A stretch of DNA of 64,000 nucleotides from Streptomyces globisporus. Its GTDB lineage: Bacteria; Actinomycetota; Actinomycetes; Streptomycetales; Streptomycetaceae. Made by a program: the position numbers and the translations under genes. Shown here in pieces: positions 51,926-62,077 of this stretch. Within the stretch, counting starts at the first letter, position 1. Each line of letters starts with the position of its first letter. Where the stretch lies: assembly GCA_014649555.1 (NCBI GenBank), contig BMTG01000006.1, positions 124,001-188,000 of the forward strand, given 5' to 3'. Under the pieces are notes generated by a model, which searched no databases, had not been told where the DNA came from, and was given only the letters and a program-made list of their open reading frames with translations.

Positions 51926-53119
51926 ATGACCGTCCCCGCAGCCCCACGCCCCGAGACACGGGCCGACGAGGGGACCGACCACGGGCTCGACGAGCGGGCC
52001 CGCGCTCTCAGGGCCGCCGTGCGGGAGACGGTCGGCAAGCATGCCCCGGCCCTGATCGACCTCAGCAGGCGGCTGCACGCGGAGCCCGAGACCGCCTTCG
52101 AGGAGCACAGGTCCGCCGCGCTCTGCGCCGAACTCCTCGCCGCGCACGGCTTCGAGGTCACCGCACCCGCCCACGGCCTGGACACGGCGTTCCGCGCCAC
52201 GATCGGCTCCGGACCGGTCACCGTGGCCGTCGCCTGCGAGTACGACGCCCTGCCCGGCCTCGGCCACGCCTGTGGGCACAACCTGATCGCCGCCGCCGGA
52301 GTCGGCGCGGCCCTCGGCCTCGCCCCCTACGCGGACGAACTCGGCCTGACCGTACGGGTCATCGGTACCCCCGCCGAGGAGCGCGGAGCCGGCAAGGCGC
52401 TGCTGCTGGACGCCGGGGCGTTCGACGGGGTCGACGCCGCGATGATGGTGCACCCCTGCCCCTTCGAGATGGCCGACTTCCGCTCCTTCGCGCTCGGCAC
52501 CCTCGACGTCACCTACACCGGCCGCGCCGCGCACCCCAGCCTCAACCCGCACGAGGGCCGCAACGCCGCCGACGCCCTGACCGTCGCCCAGGTCGCCCTG
52601 GGCCTCCTGCGCCAGCAACTGCCCCCGGAGTGGCGGGTGCACGGCATCACCACCGCCGCCGGGACCGCGCCCAACGCGATACCCGACCGGGCCACCGCCA
52701 CCTACGAGATACGGGCGCTGGCCGCCGAGGACCTGAGGGAGCTGCGGCAGCGGGTCGAGGACTGCTTCCGCGCCGGGGCGCTCGCCACCGGCTGCGAAGT
52801 GATCCTGGAGCGCCCCGAGCCCGACTACCTGGACTTCCGGGGGGACCCGGAGCTGATCCGCCTCTGGACCGCCAACGCCCGGGAGCTGGGCCGCGCCGAA
52901 CCGGTCGAGCGACCGCCGTTCGCCTGCACCGACATGGGCAACGTCTCCCACGCGGTGCCGTCCATCCACCCGGTGGTCGACATCAGCGGGGGAGCCTGCG
53001 GCCCGCACGAGGCCGCCTTCGCCGAGGCGGCGATCTCCCCGGCGGCCGAACAGGCCCTGCTGGACGGGGCCGTGGGCATGGCGTGGACGGCCGCCGACTT
53101 CGCCGCCGCCAGGATCTGA
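51926..53119 (+). CDS. M20-family metal-dependent amidohydrolase (AbgB/aminoacylase-like)
   Basis: Cytoplasmic zinc-type hydrolase of 397 residues. Metal-site motifs are GLGHACGHNL, GTPAEERGAGK and AAMMVHP, and the dimerisation domain is interrupted by AAHPSLNPHEGRNAADA. The C-terminal metal His lies in SGGACGPHEAAF. Relatives cleave amide bonds of N-acyl amino acids or aminobenzoyl-glutamate. The ATG at 51926 has AGGAG five bases before; an in-frame upstream ATG (51881) overlaps the promoter region. It is divergent from the siderophore NRPS across a shared iron box, so it is probably made during iron starvation. It might hydrolyse the DHB-amino acid amide of the siderophore or of shunt products; that role is inference. 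Confidence 0.85.
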   Translation: MTVPAAPRPETRADEGTDHGLDERARALRAAVRETVGKHAPALIDLSRRLHAEPETAFEEHRSAALCAELLAAHGFEVTAPAHGLDTAFRATIGSGPVTVAVACEYDALPGLGHACGHNLIAAAGVGAALGLAPYADELGLTVRVIGTPAEERGAGKALLLDAGAFDGVDAAMMVHPCPFEMADFRSFALGTLDVTYTGRAAHPSLNPHEGRNAADALTVAQVALGLLRQQLPPEWRVHGITTAAGTAPNAIPDRATATYEIRALAAEDLRELRQRVEDCFRAGALATGCEVILERPEPDYLDFRGDPELIRLWTANARELGRAEPVERPPFACTDMGNVSHAVPSIHPVVDISGGACGPHEAAFAEAAISPAAEQALLDGAVGMAWTAADFAAARI

Positions 53120-53195
53120 GAGCGGGACCCAGGCTGTGCGGCCCGGGCCGGGAGCCCCCCGGTCCGGGCCGCACAGCGCTGCCGTCACCCGGAGG

Positions 53196-54203
53196 TCACT
53201 CGACGGAGAGCGCCTTGACGTAGTCGGCCAGGACGACGTCCGCCGCGAGCGGGCCGCCGCGCGTGGACCACACCGAGCCGTCGACGGTCACGGCCTGACC
53301 GTTCTTCACAGCGCCCAGCTCCTTGTAGGCGGGCTTGGACTGGACGTCCTTGAGCGCCTTCTCGCCGTCCGAGGTCAGCGTCGAGAGGAACAGCCAGTCG
53401 CCGTCGATCTCGTTGATCTTCTCCAGGCTCAGTGACGGCGTGTGCGCGTTGCCGTCCTTGTCCTGGGACTCGGGCCGCTTCAGCCCCATCTCGAGGGCGA
53501 CGCCACTGGCGAACTGCTTGTTCTCCATCCAGCTGGGACCGTCCGGGTTCCAGCGGACGATGGAGACCTCGGCGCCCTTGTTCTTCCCGAGCTTCTCCCC
53601 GGCGGTCTTGGCGGCGGCCTCGTGGTCGGTGATGAACTTGTTGGCCGCGTCGAGCTTGTTGACGGCGTTGCCGACACCCCGGAAGAACAGCTTCCAGTCA
53701 TCGGTCGGTGCCATGGTCACCAGCGTGGCCGGGGTGATCTCCCGCAGCTGCTTGAGCACCTGCTCGTCCTGCATGTCACCGGCGAGGATCAGGTCGGGCT
53801 TCGCGGCGACGACCTTGTCCATGACCGGCTGGAGGAGGTTGCCGACGACGTTGATGCCCTCGACCTTGTCCGCCAGGTAGGCCGGCGGCTTGTCCAGGCC
53901 CTGCCCGTTGGTGATGCCGACCGGCTTGATGTCCAGTGCCAGCACCGCGTCCAGGTCCTCCTGGGTCAGCGTGACGATGCGCTTGGGCTCCGCCGGTATC
54001 TCCACGGCCTTGCCCGTGGCGTCCTTGACCGTTCGGGTCGTGGAGGAGGCGCTGTCCGCCTTGCCGGCCTTGTCCCCGGAGGGCTTGCCCGAGTCGGAGT
54101 CCGTCCCGCAGGCCGTCAGGAGGAGGGTGGCGGCGCCGAGTGCGGCGACGGCTCGCGCCGTTCTTCGGGCGGCGGTGCGGGCGGGGCGGCTGTGCAGGTT
54201 CAT
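53196..54203 (-). CDS. Ferri-siderophore-binding lipoprotein of the catechol system
   Basis: Surface lipoprotein of 335 residues. The ATG at 54203 follows GGAG by seven bases and gives a twin-arginine-like basic stretch (RTARRTAR), a hydrophobic core and lipobox LLLTAC. A charged linker follows, then the FepB/FecB-type binding fold (EIPAEPKRIVTLTQEDLDAVLALDIKPVGIT; AKPDLILAGDMQDEQVLKQL; WSTRGGPLAADVVLADYVKAL). A longer frame to 54329 runs through the iron box and is rejected. It is divergent from the ATPase gene, with one iron box in the gap. It should deliver the ferric catecholate to the fused permease. Confidence 0.9.
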   Translation of the reverse strand: MNLHSRPARTAARRTARAVAALGAATLLLTACGTDSDSGKPSGDKAGKADSASSTTRTVKDATGKAVEIPAEPKRIVTLTQEDLDAVLALDIKPVGITNGQGLDKPPAYLADKVEGINVVGNLLQPVMDKVVAAKPDLILAGDMQDEQVLKQLREITPATLVTMAPTDDWKLFFRGVGNAVNKLDAANKFITDHEAAAKTAGEKLGKNKGAEVSIVRWNPDGPSWMENKQFASGVALEMGLKRPESQDKDGNAHTPSLSLEKINEIDGDWLFLSTLTSDGEKALKDVQSKPAYKELGAVKNGQAVTVDGSVWSTRGGPLAADVVLADYVKALSVE

Positions 54204-54284
54204 CAAGGGCTCCGGGTTCAACGGGACATGAAGCGTCGACGGCCGTACGGTCACGCGCGGGCGGCCGTCGGCTCGTGAGCGAGC

Positions 54285-54303
54285 TAAGGTTAGCCTTACT
54301 TTA
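54285..54303. promoter_or_regulatory. Iron box between binding protein and ATPase genes
   Basis: TAAGGTTAGCCTTACTTTA matches 14 of 19 positions of the iron-box consensus. It lies 82 bases before the lipoprotein start and 50 bases before the ATPase start, so it can serve both divergent promoters. Confidence 0.75.
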
Positions 54304-54352
54304 GCCCCATCGGGCAAAATGCTGTCCAAGTCCTTCGGAAAGGCCGGTCTCC

Positions 54353-55144
54353 GTGGAAATCCGTGTCGAACAGCTCACCGCTGGATACGCCGGTCATACC
54401 GCCGTGGATCAGGTCGACCTGACGGTTCCCTCCGGTCAGGTCGTGGCGATCGTCGGCCCCAACGGCTGCGGCAAATCGACCCTCCTGCGTTCCATGGCCC
54501 GCCTCCACCAGCCCCGCACCGGCACGGTGTTCGTCGGCGACGCCGACGTCTGGAAGCTGCGCCAGCGCGACGCCGCCCACCGCATCGCCCTGCTGCCCCA
54601 GGCCCCGCAGGCCCCCGAAGCGGTCACCGTCGCCGGACTCGTGCGGTACGGACGCCATCCGCACCAGGGGCTGTTCCGCCAGTGGTCGACCCAGGACGAG
54701 GAGGCCGTCACCCGCGCCCTGGAGGCCACCGGCACCGCCGCCCTGGCCGGACGCCGCCTCGACCAGCTCTCCGGTGGCCAGCGCCAGCGCTGCTGGCTCG
54801 CCATGGCCCTCGCCCAGGAGACCCCCGTCGTCCTGCTCGACGAGCCCACCAGCGCCCTCGACATCGGGCACGCCGTGGAAGTCCTGGACCTGGTCCGCGA
54901 AGTCGCCGCCGAGGGCCGCACCATCGTCATGGTCGTCCACGACCTGGCCGCGGCCGCGCGCTACGCCGACACCCTGGTCGCCATGCGCGACGGCAGGATC
55001 GTCGCCTCGGGGCCGCCCCGCGAGACCGTGGACGCCGCGCTCGTCCAGGAGCTCTACGGCATCGAGGCGGAGATCCTCACCGCGACCTCCGACGGGGCGC
55101 CCGTCGTCGTACCTCGGGCGAGTGTGCCCACGGCCGGCGTCTGA
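54353..55144 (+). CDS. Ferri-siderophore ABC transporter ATP-binding protein, FepC type
   Basis: Cytoplasmic ATPase of 263 residues. Walker A GPNGCGKST, signature LSGGQRQRC, Walker B VVLLDEPTSALD and switch His in VVHDLAAAARYAD are all intact. It closely resembles the ATPase of the coelichelin importer (shared GRHPHQ...RQWS segment). The GTG at 54353 follows GGAAAGG. It presumably drives the fused permease at 38.8 kb together with the divergent binding protein; the import genes are therefore in three separate transcription units. A strong terminator follows. Confidence 0.92.
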   Translation: MEIRVEQLTAGYAGHTAVDQVDLTVPSGQVVAIVGPNGCGKSTLLRSMARLHQPRTGTVFVGDADVWKLRQRDAAHRIALLPQAPQAPEAVTVAGLVRYGRHPHQGLFRQWSTQDEEAVTRALEATGTAALAGRRLDQLSGGQRQRCWLAMALAQETPVVLLDEPTSALDIGHAVEVLDLVREVAAEGRTIVMVVHDLAAAARYADTLVAMRDGRIVASGPPRETVDAALVQELYGIEAEILTATSDGAPVVVPRASVPTAGV

Positions 55145-55181
55145 CGCCCCGCCCCGCGCTCCTCACGGGCGCCCGAAAACG

Positions 55182-55213
55182 CCGAGGGGCCCCTCCGTCC
55201 GGGGGCCCCTCGG
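55182..55213. terminator. Terminator between ATPase gene and meaB
   Basis: CCGAGGGGCCCC (55182-55193) pairs perfectly with GGGGCCCCTCGG (55202-55213) across eight bases, followed by a T-containing tail. It lies between convergent genes and closes the siderophore locus. Confidence 0.88.
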
Positions 55214-55241
55214 TCTGTATCCGAGTCCTGCGCCGATGCGT

Positions 55242-56261
55242 TCAGGCAGACGTTCCCGCGCCGGGCTCGCCCCGTACGCCGCCGTGGAACGCGCCGAGGA
55301 TCTCCTCCGCCGCCAGCGTCGCCGTCAACGTGCCCTCCCGGACCCGCTGTTCGAGCTCCGGCACGAGCTTCCGCACCGACGGATGGCTGTACAGACTGTC
55401 CAGCAGTTCGTCCCGGACCATGGCCCAGGTCCAGTCCACCTGCTGGTCGCGCCGCTTGGCCGCCAGCCGGCCGGTGGACTCCAGGACCGTACGGTGCTGC
55501 TCCAGCCGGTCCCACAGCGTGTCCAGCCCGGTCGACTCGCGTGCGCTGCACGTGAGCACCGGGGGAGTCCAGGCCGCGTCCGCCGGATGCATCAGCCGCA
55601 GCGCGCCCGCCAGTTCGCGCGCCGCCGAGCGGGCGTCGCGTTCGTGTGGGCCGTCGGCCTTGTTCACCGCGATGGCGTCGGCCAGCTCCAGGACGCCCTT
55701 CTTGATGCCCTGCAACTGGTCGCCGGTGCGGGCCAGGGTGAGCAGGAGGAACGTGTCGACCATGTTGGCCACCGCCGTCTCCGACTGCCCGACGCCCACC
55801 GTCTCCACGAGCACCACGTCGTAGCCCGCCGCCTCCATCACCACGATGGACTCCCGGGTCGCCTTGGCCACCCCTCCCAGCGTGCCCGCCGTGGGGGAGG
55901 GGCGGACGAAAGCGGCCGGGTCCACCGCCAGGCGCTCCATCCGGGTCTTGTCGCCCAGGATGGAACCGCCTGTACGGCTGGATGACGGGTCGACCGCCAG
56001 CACCGCCACCCGATGGCCGAGCCCGGTGAGCATCGTGCCGAGCGCGTCGATGAACGTGGACTTGCCCACGCCCGGCACCCCGCTGATCCCGATCCGCCGG
56101 GCCGCTCCCGCGTGCGGCAGCAGCCGGCTCAGCAACTGCTGGGCCAGCACCCGGTGTTCGGCCCGTGTCGACTCGACGAGCGTGATCGCGCGCGCCACGA
56201 ACGCGCGCTTGCCGTCGAGCACTCCCTGCACATAACCGTCGATGTCGATCTTCGCAGCCAT
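55242..56261 (-). CDS. meaB: Methylmalonyl-CoA mutase-associated GTPase MeaB (ArgK/MMAA family)
   Basis: G3E-type GTPase of 339 residues that protects and reactivates methylmalonyl-CoA mutase by gating its B12 cofactor. Motifs are Walker A GVPGVGKST, AVDPSSSRTGGSILGDKTRM, VVLVETVGVGQSE and the base-specificity NKAD. The ATG at 56261 lies 12 bases after mutB in the same direction, making the third gene of a mutA-mutB-meaB operon. Full length; nothing unusual. Confidence 0.95.
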   Translation of the reverse strand: MAAKIDIDGYVQGVLDGKRAFVARAITLVESTRAEHRVLAQQLLSRLLPHAGAARRIGISGVPGVGKSTFIDALGTMLTGLGHRVAVLAVDPSSSRTGGSILGDKTRMERLAVDPAAFVRPSPTAGTLGGVAKATRESIVVMEAAGYDVVLVETVGVGQSETAVANMVDTFLLLTLARTGDQLQGIKKGVLELADAIAVNKADGPHERDARSAARELAGALRLMHPADAAWTPPVLTCSARESTGLDTLWDRLEQHRTVLESTGRLAAKRRDQQVDWTWAMVRDELLDSLYSHPSVRKLVPELEQRVREGTLTATLAAEEILGAFHGGVRGEPGAGTSA

Positions 56262-56273
56262 CCGGTCAGCGGC

Positions 56274-58523
56274 TCACAGCTCGTGGCCGAGCGCGGCGCC
56301 GAGCCGCGTCACCAGGTCGTGGGCCGCGTCGGGGATCACCGTCCCCGGCGGGAAGACCGAGGCCGCGCCCGCCTCGTGCAGGGCCTCCACGTCCTGCGGC
56401 GGAATGACCCCGCCCACCACGATCATGATGTCCTCGCGGCCCTCGGCGGCCAGCTCCTCGCGCAGCGCGGGCACCAGCGTCAGGTGTCCGGCCGCCAGCG
56501 AGGAGACGCCCACGATGTGCACGTCGGCCTCGACGGCCTGCCGCGCCACCTCGCCCGGCGTCTGGAAGAGCGGGCCGACGTCCACGTCGAAGCCCAGGTC
56601 GGCGAAGGCTGTGGCGATCACCTTCTGGCCCCGGTCGTGGCCGTCCTGGCCCATCTTGGCGACCAGGATGCGCGGCCTGCGGCCCTCCGCCAACTCGAAC
56701 GCGTCGACCAGCGCACGGGTCCGGTCCACGGAAGGGGACTCTCCTGCCTCTTTTCGGTACACACCGGAGATCGTACGGATCTGCCCGGCGTGCCTGCCGT
56801 ACACCTTCTCCAGCGCGTCCGAGATCTCGCCGACCGTGGCCATCGCGCGCGCCGCGTCGACCGCCAGTGCCAGCAGATTGCCCTCAAGACCCGGACCGGG
56901 GTCGCTCTCGGCGGCGGCCGTCAGCGCCCGCAGCGCCTCCTGGCACGCCACCTCGTCGCGCTCCTCGCGCAACCGGCGCAGCTTCTCGATCTGCTGGGTG
57001 CGCACCGAGGAGTTGTCGACCTTGAGCACGTCGATCTGCTCGTCGGTCTCCACCCGGTACTTGTTCACGCCGATCACCGGCTGCCGCCCGGAGTCGATCC
57101 GCGCCTGCGTCCGCGCGGCCGCCTCCTCCACCCGGAGCTTGGGGATGCCCGCGTCGATGGCCTTCGCCATCCCGCCGGCCGCCTCGACCTCCTCGATGTG
57201 CTGCCAGGCCCTCTCCGCGAGGTCCCGCGTCAGCTTCTCCACGTACGCGCTGCCGCCCCACGGGTCGATGACCCGGCAGGTGCCGGACTCCTGCTGGAGC
57301 AGGAGTTGCGTGTTACGGGCGATCCGCGCCGAGAAGTCGGTGGGCAGCGCCAGCGCCTCGTCGAGCGCGTTGGTGTGCAGCGACTGGGTGTGCCCCTGCG
57401 TCGCGGCCATCGCCTCCACGCACGTACGCGTCACATTGTTGAACACGTCCTGCGCGGTGAGCGACCACCCCGACGTCTGCGAATGGGTGCGCAGCGAAAG
57501 CGACTTGGGGTTCTTCGGGTCGAACTGCTTGACCAGACGGGCCCAGAGGAGCCGGGCCGCCCGCAACTTGGCGACCTCCATGAAGAAGTTCATCCCGATC
57601 GCCCAGAAGAACGACAGGCGCGGCGCGAACGCGTCGACGTCCAGGCCCGCTTCCTGCCCGGCGCGCAGATACTCCACCCCGTCGGCGAGCGTGTACGCCA
57701 GCTCCAGATCGGCCGTCGCCCCGGCCTCCTGGATGTGGTAGCCGGAGATCGAGATGGAGTTGTAGCGCGGCATCTTCTGCGAGGTGAACGCGAAGATGTC
57801 GGAGATGATCCGCATCGAGGGCGACGGCGGATAGATGTAGGTGTTGCGGACCATGAACTCCTTCAGAATGTCGTTCTGAATGGTCCCGGCCAGCTTCTCG
57901 GGCGGTACGCCCTGTTCCTCGGCGGCCACGATGTACAGCGCCAGTACGGGGAGCACCGCGCCGTTCATCGTCATCGACACCGACATCCGGTCCAGCGGAA
58001 TGCCGTCGAACAGCTGACGCATGTCGTAGATGGAGTCGATCGCCACCCCGGCCATGCCGACGTCACCCGTCACCCGGGGATGGTCGCTGTCGTAACCCCG
58101 GTGGGTCGGCAGGTCGAAGGCGACCGACAGACCCTTCTGCCCGGCCGCGAGGTTACGCCGGTAGAAGGCGTTGGACTCCTCGGCCGTGGAGAACCCGGCG
58201 TACTGACGGATGGTCCAGGGCTGGTTGACGTACATCGTCGGGTAGGGGCCGCGCAGATACGGGGCGATGCCCGGGTAGCTGTGCAGCGCGTCCAGGCCCT
58301 CCAGGTCCTCACCGGTGTAGAGCGGCTTGACCGTGATTCCCTCGGGCGTCTCCCAGAGCGGGGCCTCGGCGCCGTCGGCGGCCTTGGTCACCACCGCCTG
58401 CCACTCCCCGGCCGAAGCGGCCGAAGCGGCGGAAGCATGGGAGCCGGCGGACGCGGGAGGCGTGAGCGGCACGTCGGAGAAGTCGGGAACGGAGGCTTTA
58501 CGGTTCGTGGGCGAGGTCGGCAT
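56274..58523 (-). CDS. mutB: Methylmalonyl-CoA mutase, large (alpha) subunit
   Basis: B12-dependent isomerase interconverting methylmalonyl-CoA and succinyl-CoA; 749 residues. The N-terminal barrel has [39 protein letters not shown], with catalytic Tyr and His region [11 protein letters not shown]. The C-terminal cobalamin domain has the base-off ligand motif DGHDRG and GVSSLAAGH. The ATG at 58523 shares a base with the mutA stop (TGATG). An Ala/Ser-rich insertion (about 20-40) precedes the conserved region, as in other actinobacteria. Supplies methylmalonyl-CoA or oxidises propionate-derived carbon. Confidence 0.97.
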   Translation of the reverse strand: MPTSPTNRKASVPDFSDVPLTPPASAGSHASAASAASAGEWQAVVTKAADGAEAPLWETPEGITVKPLYTGEDLEGLDALHSYPGIAPYLRGPYPTMYVNQPWTIRQYAGFSTAEESNAFYRRNLAAGQKGLSVAFDLPTHRGYDSDHPRVTGDVGMAGVAIDSIYDMRQLFDGIPLDRMSVSMTMNGAVLPVLALYIVAAEEQGVPPEKLAGTIQNDILKEFMVRNTYIYPPSPSMRIISDIFAFTSQKMPRYNSISISGYHIQEAGATADLELAYTLADGVEYLRAGQEAGLDVDAFAPRLSFFWAIGMNFFMEVAKLRAARLLWARLVKQFDPKNPKSLSLRTHSQTSGWSLTAQDVFNNVTRTCVEAMAATQGHTQSLHTNALDEALALPTDFSARIARNTQLLLQQESGTCRVIDPWGGSAYVEKLTRDLAERAWQHIEEVEAAGGMAKAIDAGIPKLRVEEAAARTQARIDSGRQPVIGVNKYRVETDEQIDVLKVDNSSVRTQQIEKLRRLREERDEVACQEALRALTAAAESDPGPGLEGNLLALAVDAARAMATVGEISDALEKVYGRHAGQIRTISGVYRKEAGESPSVDRTRALVDAFELAEGRRPRILVAKMGQDGHDRGQKVIATAFADLGFDVDVGPLFQTPGEVARQAVEADVHIVGVSSLAAGHLTLVPALREELAAEGREDIMIVVGGVIPPQDVEALHEAGAASVFPPGTVIPDAAHDLVTRLGAALGHEL

Positions 58524-60385
58524 CACGCCACTCCCATGCGGTCGAGAACGGAGGTGAGAACGGCGACCGCGTCGCAGCCCGCGAAGACATAGGCGTCGAC
58601 ATCGGCGTACTCGCCGGGGCGCCCCGCGAGGAACACCTGCGCCGCACCCGCCGACTTCAGCACACCGGCCACCTGCTCCGCCTGCTCGGCGTAGAGCGCG
58701 TCCGACGAGCACAGCACGGCGACCGACGCCCCGGAGGCGGTCAGCGCACCGGCGGCGGTGTCCGTGTCCACGGAGACCGGGTCGTGCACCGCCTCGATCC
58801 CGCCGGCCCCGAAGAGGTTGACGGCGAAGGAGACCCGCGCGGTGTGCGCGGCGGCCGGTCCGAGCGCCGCGACGAACACCTTCGGACGGCTTCCGGTCGC
58901 CGCGAGATGCGCGTCCGACCGGGCCCGCAGCGCCTCGAACGCCTCGTCGCGCCGGACCCGGGGCAGACCGCCCGGAGCACCGGCGTAGGCGTCGGGTGCG
59001 GGCTCGCGCTCCACCGGGCGCTCACCGGGCATCGGGAACTCGCTGACCCCGGTGATCGGCTCCTTGCGACGCGCCAGCTTCGCACTCCGCGCCGCCCAGG
59101 TGGCGGCCAGCCGCTCCGCGACCGTCCCCGACCGCAGGGCCGCGGGCAGACCGCCCGCCCGCTCGGTCTCCTGGAAGAACGCCCAGGCGGCCGCGGCGAG
59201 TTCGTCGGTCAGCCGCTCCACGTACCAGGAGCCGCCCGCCGGGTCGATGACCCGCGCCAGATGCGACTCCTCCATCAGGATCGTCGAGGTGTTGCGGGCG
59301 ATCCGCCGCGCGAACGCGTCGGGCAGGCCCAGCGCGTGATCGAACGGCAGCACCGTCACGGAGTCCGCGCCGCCCACCCCCGCGCCCAGTGTGGCGAGCG
59401 TGGTGCGCAGCATGTTCACCCACGGGTCGCGGCGCGTCATCATCACCGGCGAGGTGACGGCGTGCTGCCGCTGCGCCCCGGCGGCGGGAGCCCCCGACGC
59501 CTCGGCGACCCGCGCCCACAGCCGGCGTGCCGCGCGCAGCTTGGCGATGGTCAGGAACTGGTCGGCGGTGGCCGCGTACCGGAACTCCAGCTGCCCGCAG
59601 GCCGCCTCCACGCTCATCCCGGCAGCGGTCAGGGCCCGCAGATAGGCGACGCCGGTGGCCAGGGAGAGCCCCAGCTCCTCGCCGGCCGAACCGCCCGCCT
59701 CGTGGTACGGCAACCCGTCCACGACGATCGCGCGCAGCCCCGGGTACTCCGCGTCGCACCGCTGGGCCCAGCGCACGGCGGGGGCGAGATCCGCCTCGAC
59801 GCCCGTCCGGGCCTCATGGCCGAGCGGATCGGCGCCCAGCGTGCCCCGCGCCTCGCTCTTCGCGACGCCGCGCTCCTCGTACAGGCGCAGCAGCTCCGTC
59901 GCGGCGGCGTCCAGGTCGGCCGGGGCGTCGAGGGCGACGGGCGCGAGATCGAGGTACACGCCCTCCAGCGCCCGTGCGAGCCCGTCGACGGGGACGCCCG
60001 CCGGGCCGCCCACGGTGAGCCAGAGCGAGGTGACCCCGTTCTCCAGATCGCCGAGCAGCGCCTCGTTGAGCCGGGCGGGATCGGCCAGGGCGTGGCGCTG
60101 GCGCACGTCCCAGCCGCCCGCAGCGTTCCCCTCGGCCCTGCTGCCCCGGGTGAAGGGGGCGAAGCCGGGGAAGCCGGTGTCCGGCGACTCGTCGCTCGCG
60201 GTGTAGAGGGGGCGGGTGGTGAGCCCGTCCTCCAGTGTGGTGGACAGCGCTTCCTCGGCGGCCGAGCCCGATACTTCCTTGCCCGACTTGCGCAGTACGC
60301 CTTCGACGAGGCTCTGCCACTGGTCATGGGAAGGGTCGGGGAACGCGGCGGTTGGAGAGAGCCCGTCAGCAGGCTGGACCGTCAT
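58523..60385 (-). CDS. mutA: Methylmalonyl-CoA mutase, small (beta) subunit
   Basis: Structural partner of MutB, 620 residues. It retains the barrel ([51 protein letters not shown]) and the C-terminal flavodoxin-like domain. It lacks the cobalamin His motif, reading [15 protein letters not shown], as expected for the non-catalytic subunit. The ATG at 60385 starts the operon and its stop overlaps the mutB ATG. About 270 bases of non-coding sequence separate it from the next, divergent gene; no clear regulatory site is seen there apart from ordinary AT-richer promoter-like sequence near 60450-60590. Confidence 0.95.
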   Translation of the reverse strand: MTVQPADGLSPTAAFPDPSHDQWQSLVEGVLRKSGKEVSGSAAEEALSTTLEDGLTTRPLYTASDESPDTGFPGFAPFTRGSRAEGNAAGGWDVRQRHALADPARLNEALLGDLENGVTSLWLTVGGPAGVPVDGLARALEGVYLDLAPVALDAPADLDAAATELLRLYEERGVAKSEARGTLGADPLGHEARTGVEADLAPAVRWAQRCDAEYPGLRAIVVDGLPYHEAGGSAGEELGLSLATGVAYLRALTAAGMSVEAACGQLEFRYAATADQFLTIAKLRAARRLWARVAEASGAPAAGAQRQHAVTSPVMMTRRDPWVNMLRTTLATLGAGVGGADSVTVLPFDHALGLPDAFARRIARNTSTILMEESHLARVIDPAGGSWYVERLTDELAAAAWAFFQETERAGGLPAALRSGTVAERLAATWAARSAKLARRKEPITGVSEFPMPGERPVEREPAPDAYAGAPGGLPRVRRDEAFEALRARSDAHLAATGSRPKVFVAALGPAAAHTARVSFAVNLFGAGGIEAVHDPVSVDTDTAAGALTASGASVAVLCSSDALYAEQAEQVAGVLKSAGAAQVFLAGRPGEYADVDAYVFAGCDAVAVLTSVLDRMGVA

Positions 60386-60655
60386 GGTCAGATGCTAGGC
60401 CAGTGCGCGGAACGAGCAGCAGGGGCACGTGCTGTGACCTTGCCCTCTCGGGTATGCACTTGATCCTTTACATACGGTCACGTAACCGGCACGGCGGACG
60501 GATGTCCGGGGCAACACGACGATCCTCGACATCGGGATGAATCGGGACACTGATGCATATTATGTGCGAAGTTTCTGATTTCTTATGTCATCCCTGGAAT
60601 GCCGTATCCACCCCGGTGCCCGTTGCGGCCGCCGGGATACGGAGAGGACGCGACC

Positions 60656-61174
60656 GTGGCCGTCGGACCTGTGGAATACCTCGTCATCGCCTTCCCCGGC
60701 AGTCGCTTCACCGGGGTGGTCGCCCCCGCCCTCGCCGACGCCGTGTCGTCCGGCGCCGTACGCGCCGGTGACCTGGCCTTCGTCCGGCGGACCGAAGGCG
60801 GTGCGCCGGCCCCCGTGGACCTGCGGGAGCTGGACCCCGAGGGAGTGGTTCCCGCCGATACCGCGGAGGGCGGGGCGGCGGCGGTGCTGAGCGCGGAGGA
60901 CATCGACCGGCTCGACCAGGGCGTACCGGCGGGCGATGTCGTCGCGATCGTCGTCCGGGAGGACCTGTGGACCACGGAGCTCGCCCGTACGGCCCGTGAG
61001 GCGGGCGGCACGTTCGTCGCGCACGAGCGCCTCGGCGCCGACGGCACGGGGACGGACGAGGCCGCGGGCGACGACATCATCAACCGGCTGGAGCGGCTCG
61101 CTGAACTGTGGAAGCGCGAGATCCTCACCGACGCCGAGTTCGTGGAGCAGAAGACCAGGCTTCTGTCGGACTGA
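60656..61174 (+). CDS. DUF6325-like protein with C-terminal SHOCT domain
   Basis: Soluble protein of 172 residues. The N-terminal domain (GPVEYLVIAFPGSRFTGVVAPALADAVSSGAVRAGDLAFV) is of the DUF1269/DUF6325 membrane-stress kind. The C-terminus (NRLERLAELWKREILTDAEFVEQKTRLL) is a SHOCT oligomerisation motif. The GTG at 60656 has GGAGAGGA seven bases before. Open frame further upstream has no homology. A perfect 14-base tandem duplication begins at its stop codon. Function unknown; oligomeric stress-related role is only a family-level guess. Confidence 0.75.
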   Translation: MAVGPVEYLVIAFPGSRFTGVVAPALADAVSSGAVRAGDLAFVRRTEGGAPAPVDLRELDPEGVVPADTAEGGAAAVLSAEDIDRLDQGVPAGDVVAIVVREDLWTTELARTAREAGGTFVAHERLGADGTGTDEAAGDDIINRLERLAELWKREILTDAEFVEQKTRLLSD

Positions 61175-61198
61175 CGCGTACGACCTGACGCGTACGAC
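61171..61198 (+). repeat. Perfect 14-bp tandem duplication at a stop codon
   Basis: CTGACGCGTACGAC occurs twice in direct succession (61171-61184 and 61185-61198). The first copy contains the stop codon of the SHOCT-domain gene. Confidence 0.95.
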
Positions 61199-61253
61199 GT
61201 TGATCCTGGTATGGGGAATTCCTGGAATTCATCGGGGAAAGAGGCAGTTCATC

Positions 61254-62051
61254 GTGCAGACCGCCCGGACCGTTCCGGCCGCCACCGTCGTCAATCTGCG
61301 CGACCTGGGAGGCATCGCCCTCGGGCGTGACCGCCGGGTGCGGCAGGGCGTCCTGTTCCGCTCGGGTCAGCTGAGCGAACTCGACCCGGCACGCGACCGC
61401 GCGGTGGCCGCGCTCGGCATCCGCACCGTCGTGGACCTGCGCACCGCCGACGAGCGCCAGTGGGCCCCGGACCGGCTGCCGGACCGGGCCCGGCTCTTCG
61501 TCGCCGACGTGCTGGGCGACCACCCGGGCGTGGCGCCCGCCCGGCTGCGCTCCCTGCTCGCCGACCCGGCCGAGGCCGAGCGGACGCTCGGGGGCGGCCG
61601 GGCCGAGGAACTCTTCGCCGAGACCTACCGCAAGATGGTCCTCTCACCGGGCGCCGCGGCCGCCTACCGGGCCTTCCTGGAGACGGCGGCCGACCCCGCC
61701 GCGCGCCCGGTGCTCTTCCACTGCACGGCGGGCAAGGACCGTACCGGCTGGGCGGCGGCCGTCCTGCTGATGATCCTCGGAGCGCCCCGCGCGACGGTGC
61801 GCTCCGACTTCCTCGCGGTCAACCCCGCGGTACGGGCCGCCTTCGCCCCCCAGGTGACGAAGTTCCTCGACGGCGGCGGCGACCCCGCCGTCGCCGCGGC
61901 GATCATCGAGGTCCGCCCCCGCTACCTCGACATGGCGCTCGACGCCATGGACGAGCGGTGGGGCGGCCTCGACGGCTACGTCCGCAACGGCCTGCGCGTG
62001 CCCGACGCCGTACTGGAACGGCTGCGCGAGGGCCTGGTGGTCCGCGGCTGA
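61254..62051 (+). CDS. Tyrosine-protein phosphatase (Y_phosphatase3 / PtpA-like lipid-tyrosine type)
   Basis: Cytoplasmic phosphatase of 265 residues. The N-terminus NLRDLGGIALGRDRRVRQGVLFRSGQL and DLRTADER are typical of this family. The P-loop HCTAGKDRTGW carries the catalytic Cys near residue 157 and Arg. The C-terminal helix bundle includes IIEVRPRYLDMALDAMDERWGGLDGYVRNGL. Substrates may be phosphotyrosine proteins or phosphoinositides; not decidable from sequence. The GTG at 61254 follows AAAGAGG. A large perfect palindrome follows the stop. Confidence 0.88.
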   Translation: MQTARTVPAATVVNLRDLGGIALGRDRRVRQGVLFRSGQLSELDPARDRAVAALGIRTVVDLRTADERQWAPDRLPDRARLFVADVLGDHPGVAPARLRSLLADPAEAERTLGGGRAEELFAETYRKMVLSPGAAAAYRAFLETAADPAARPVLFHCTAGKDRTGWAAAVLLMILGAPRATVRSDFLAVNPAVRAAFAPQVTKFLDGGGDPAVAAAIIEVRPRYLDMALDAMDERWGGLDGYVRNGLRVPDAVLERLREGLVVRG

Positions 62052-62077
62052 AGCGGACGACCGGGGCGTCGCCACAG

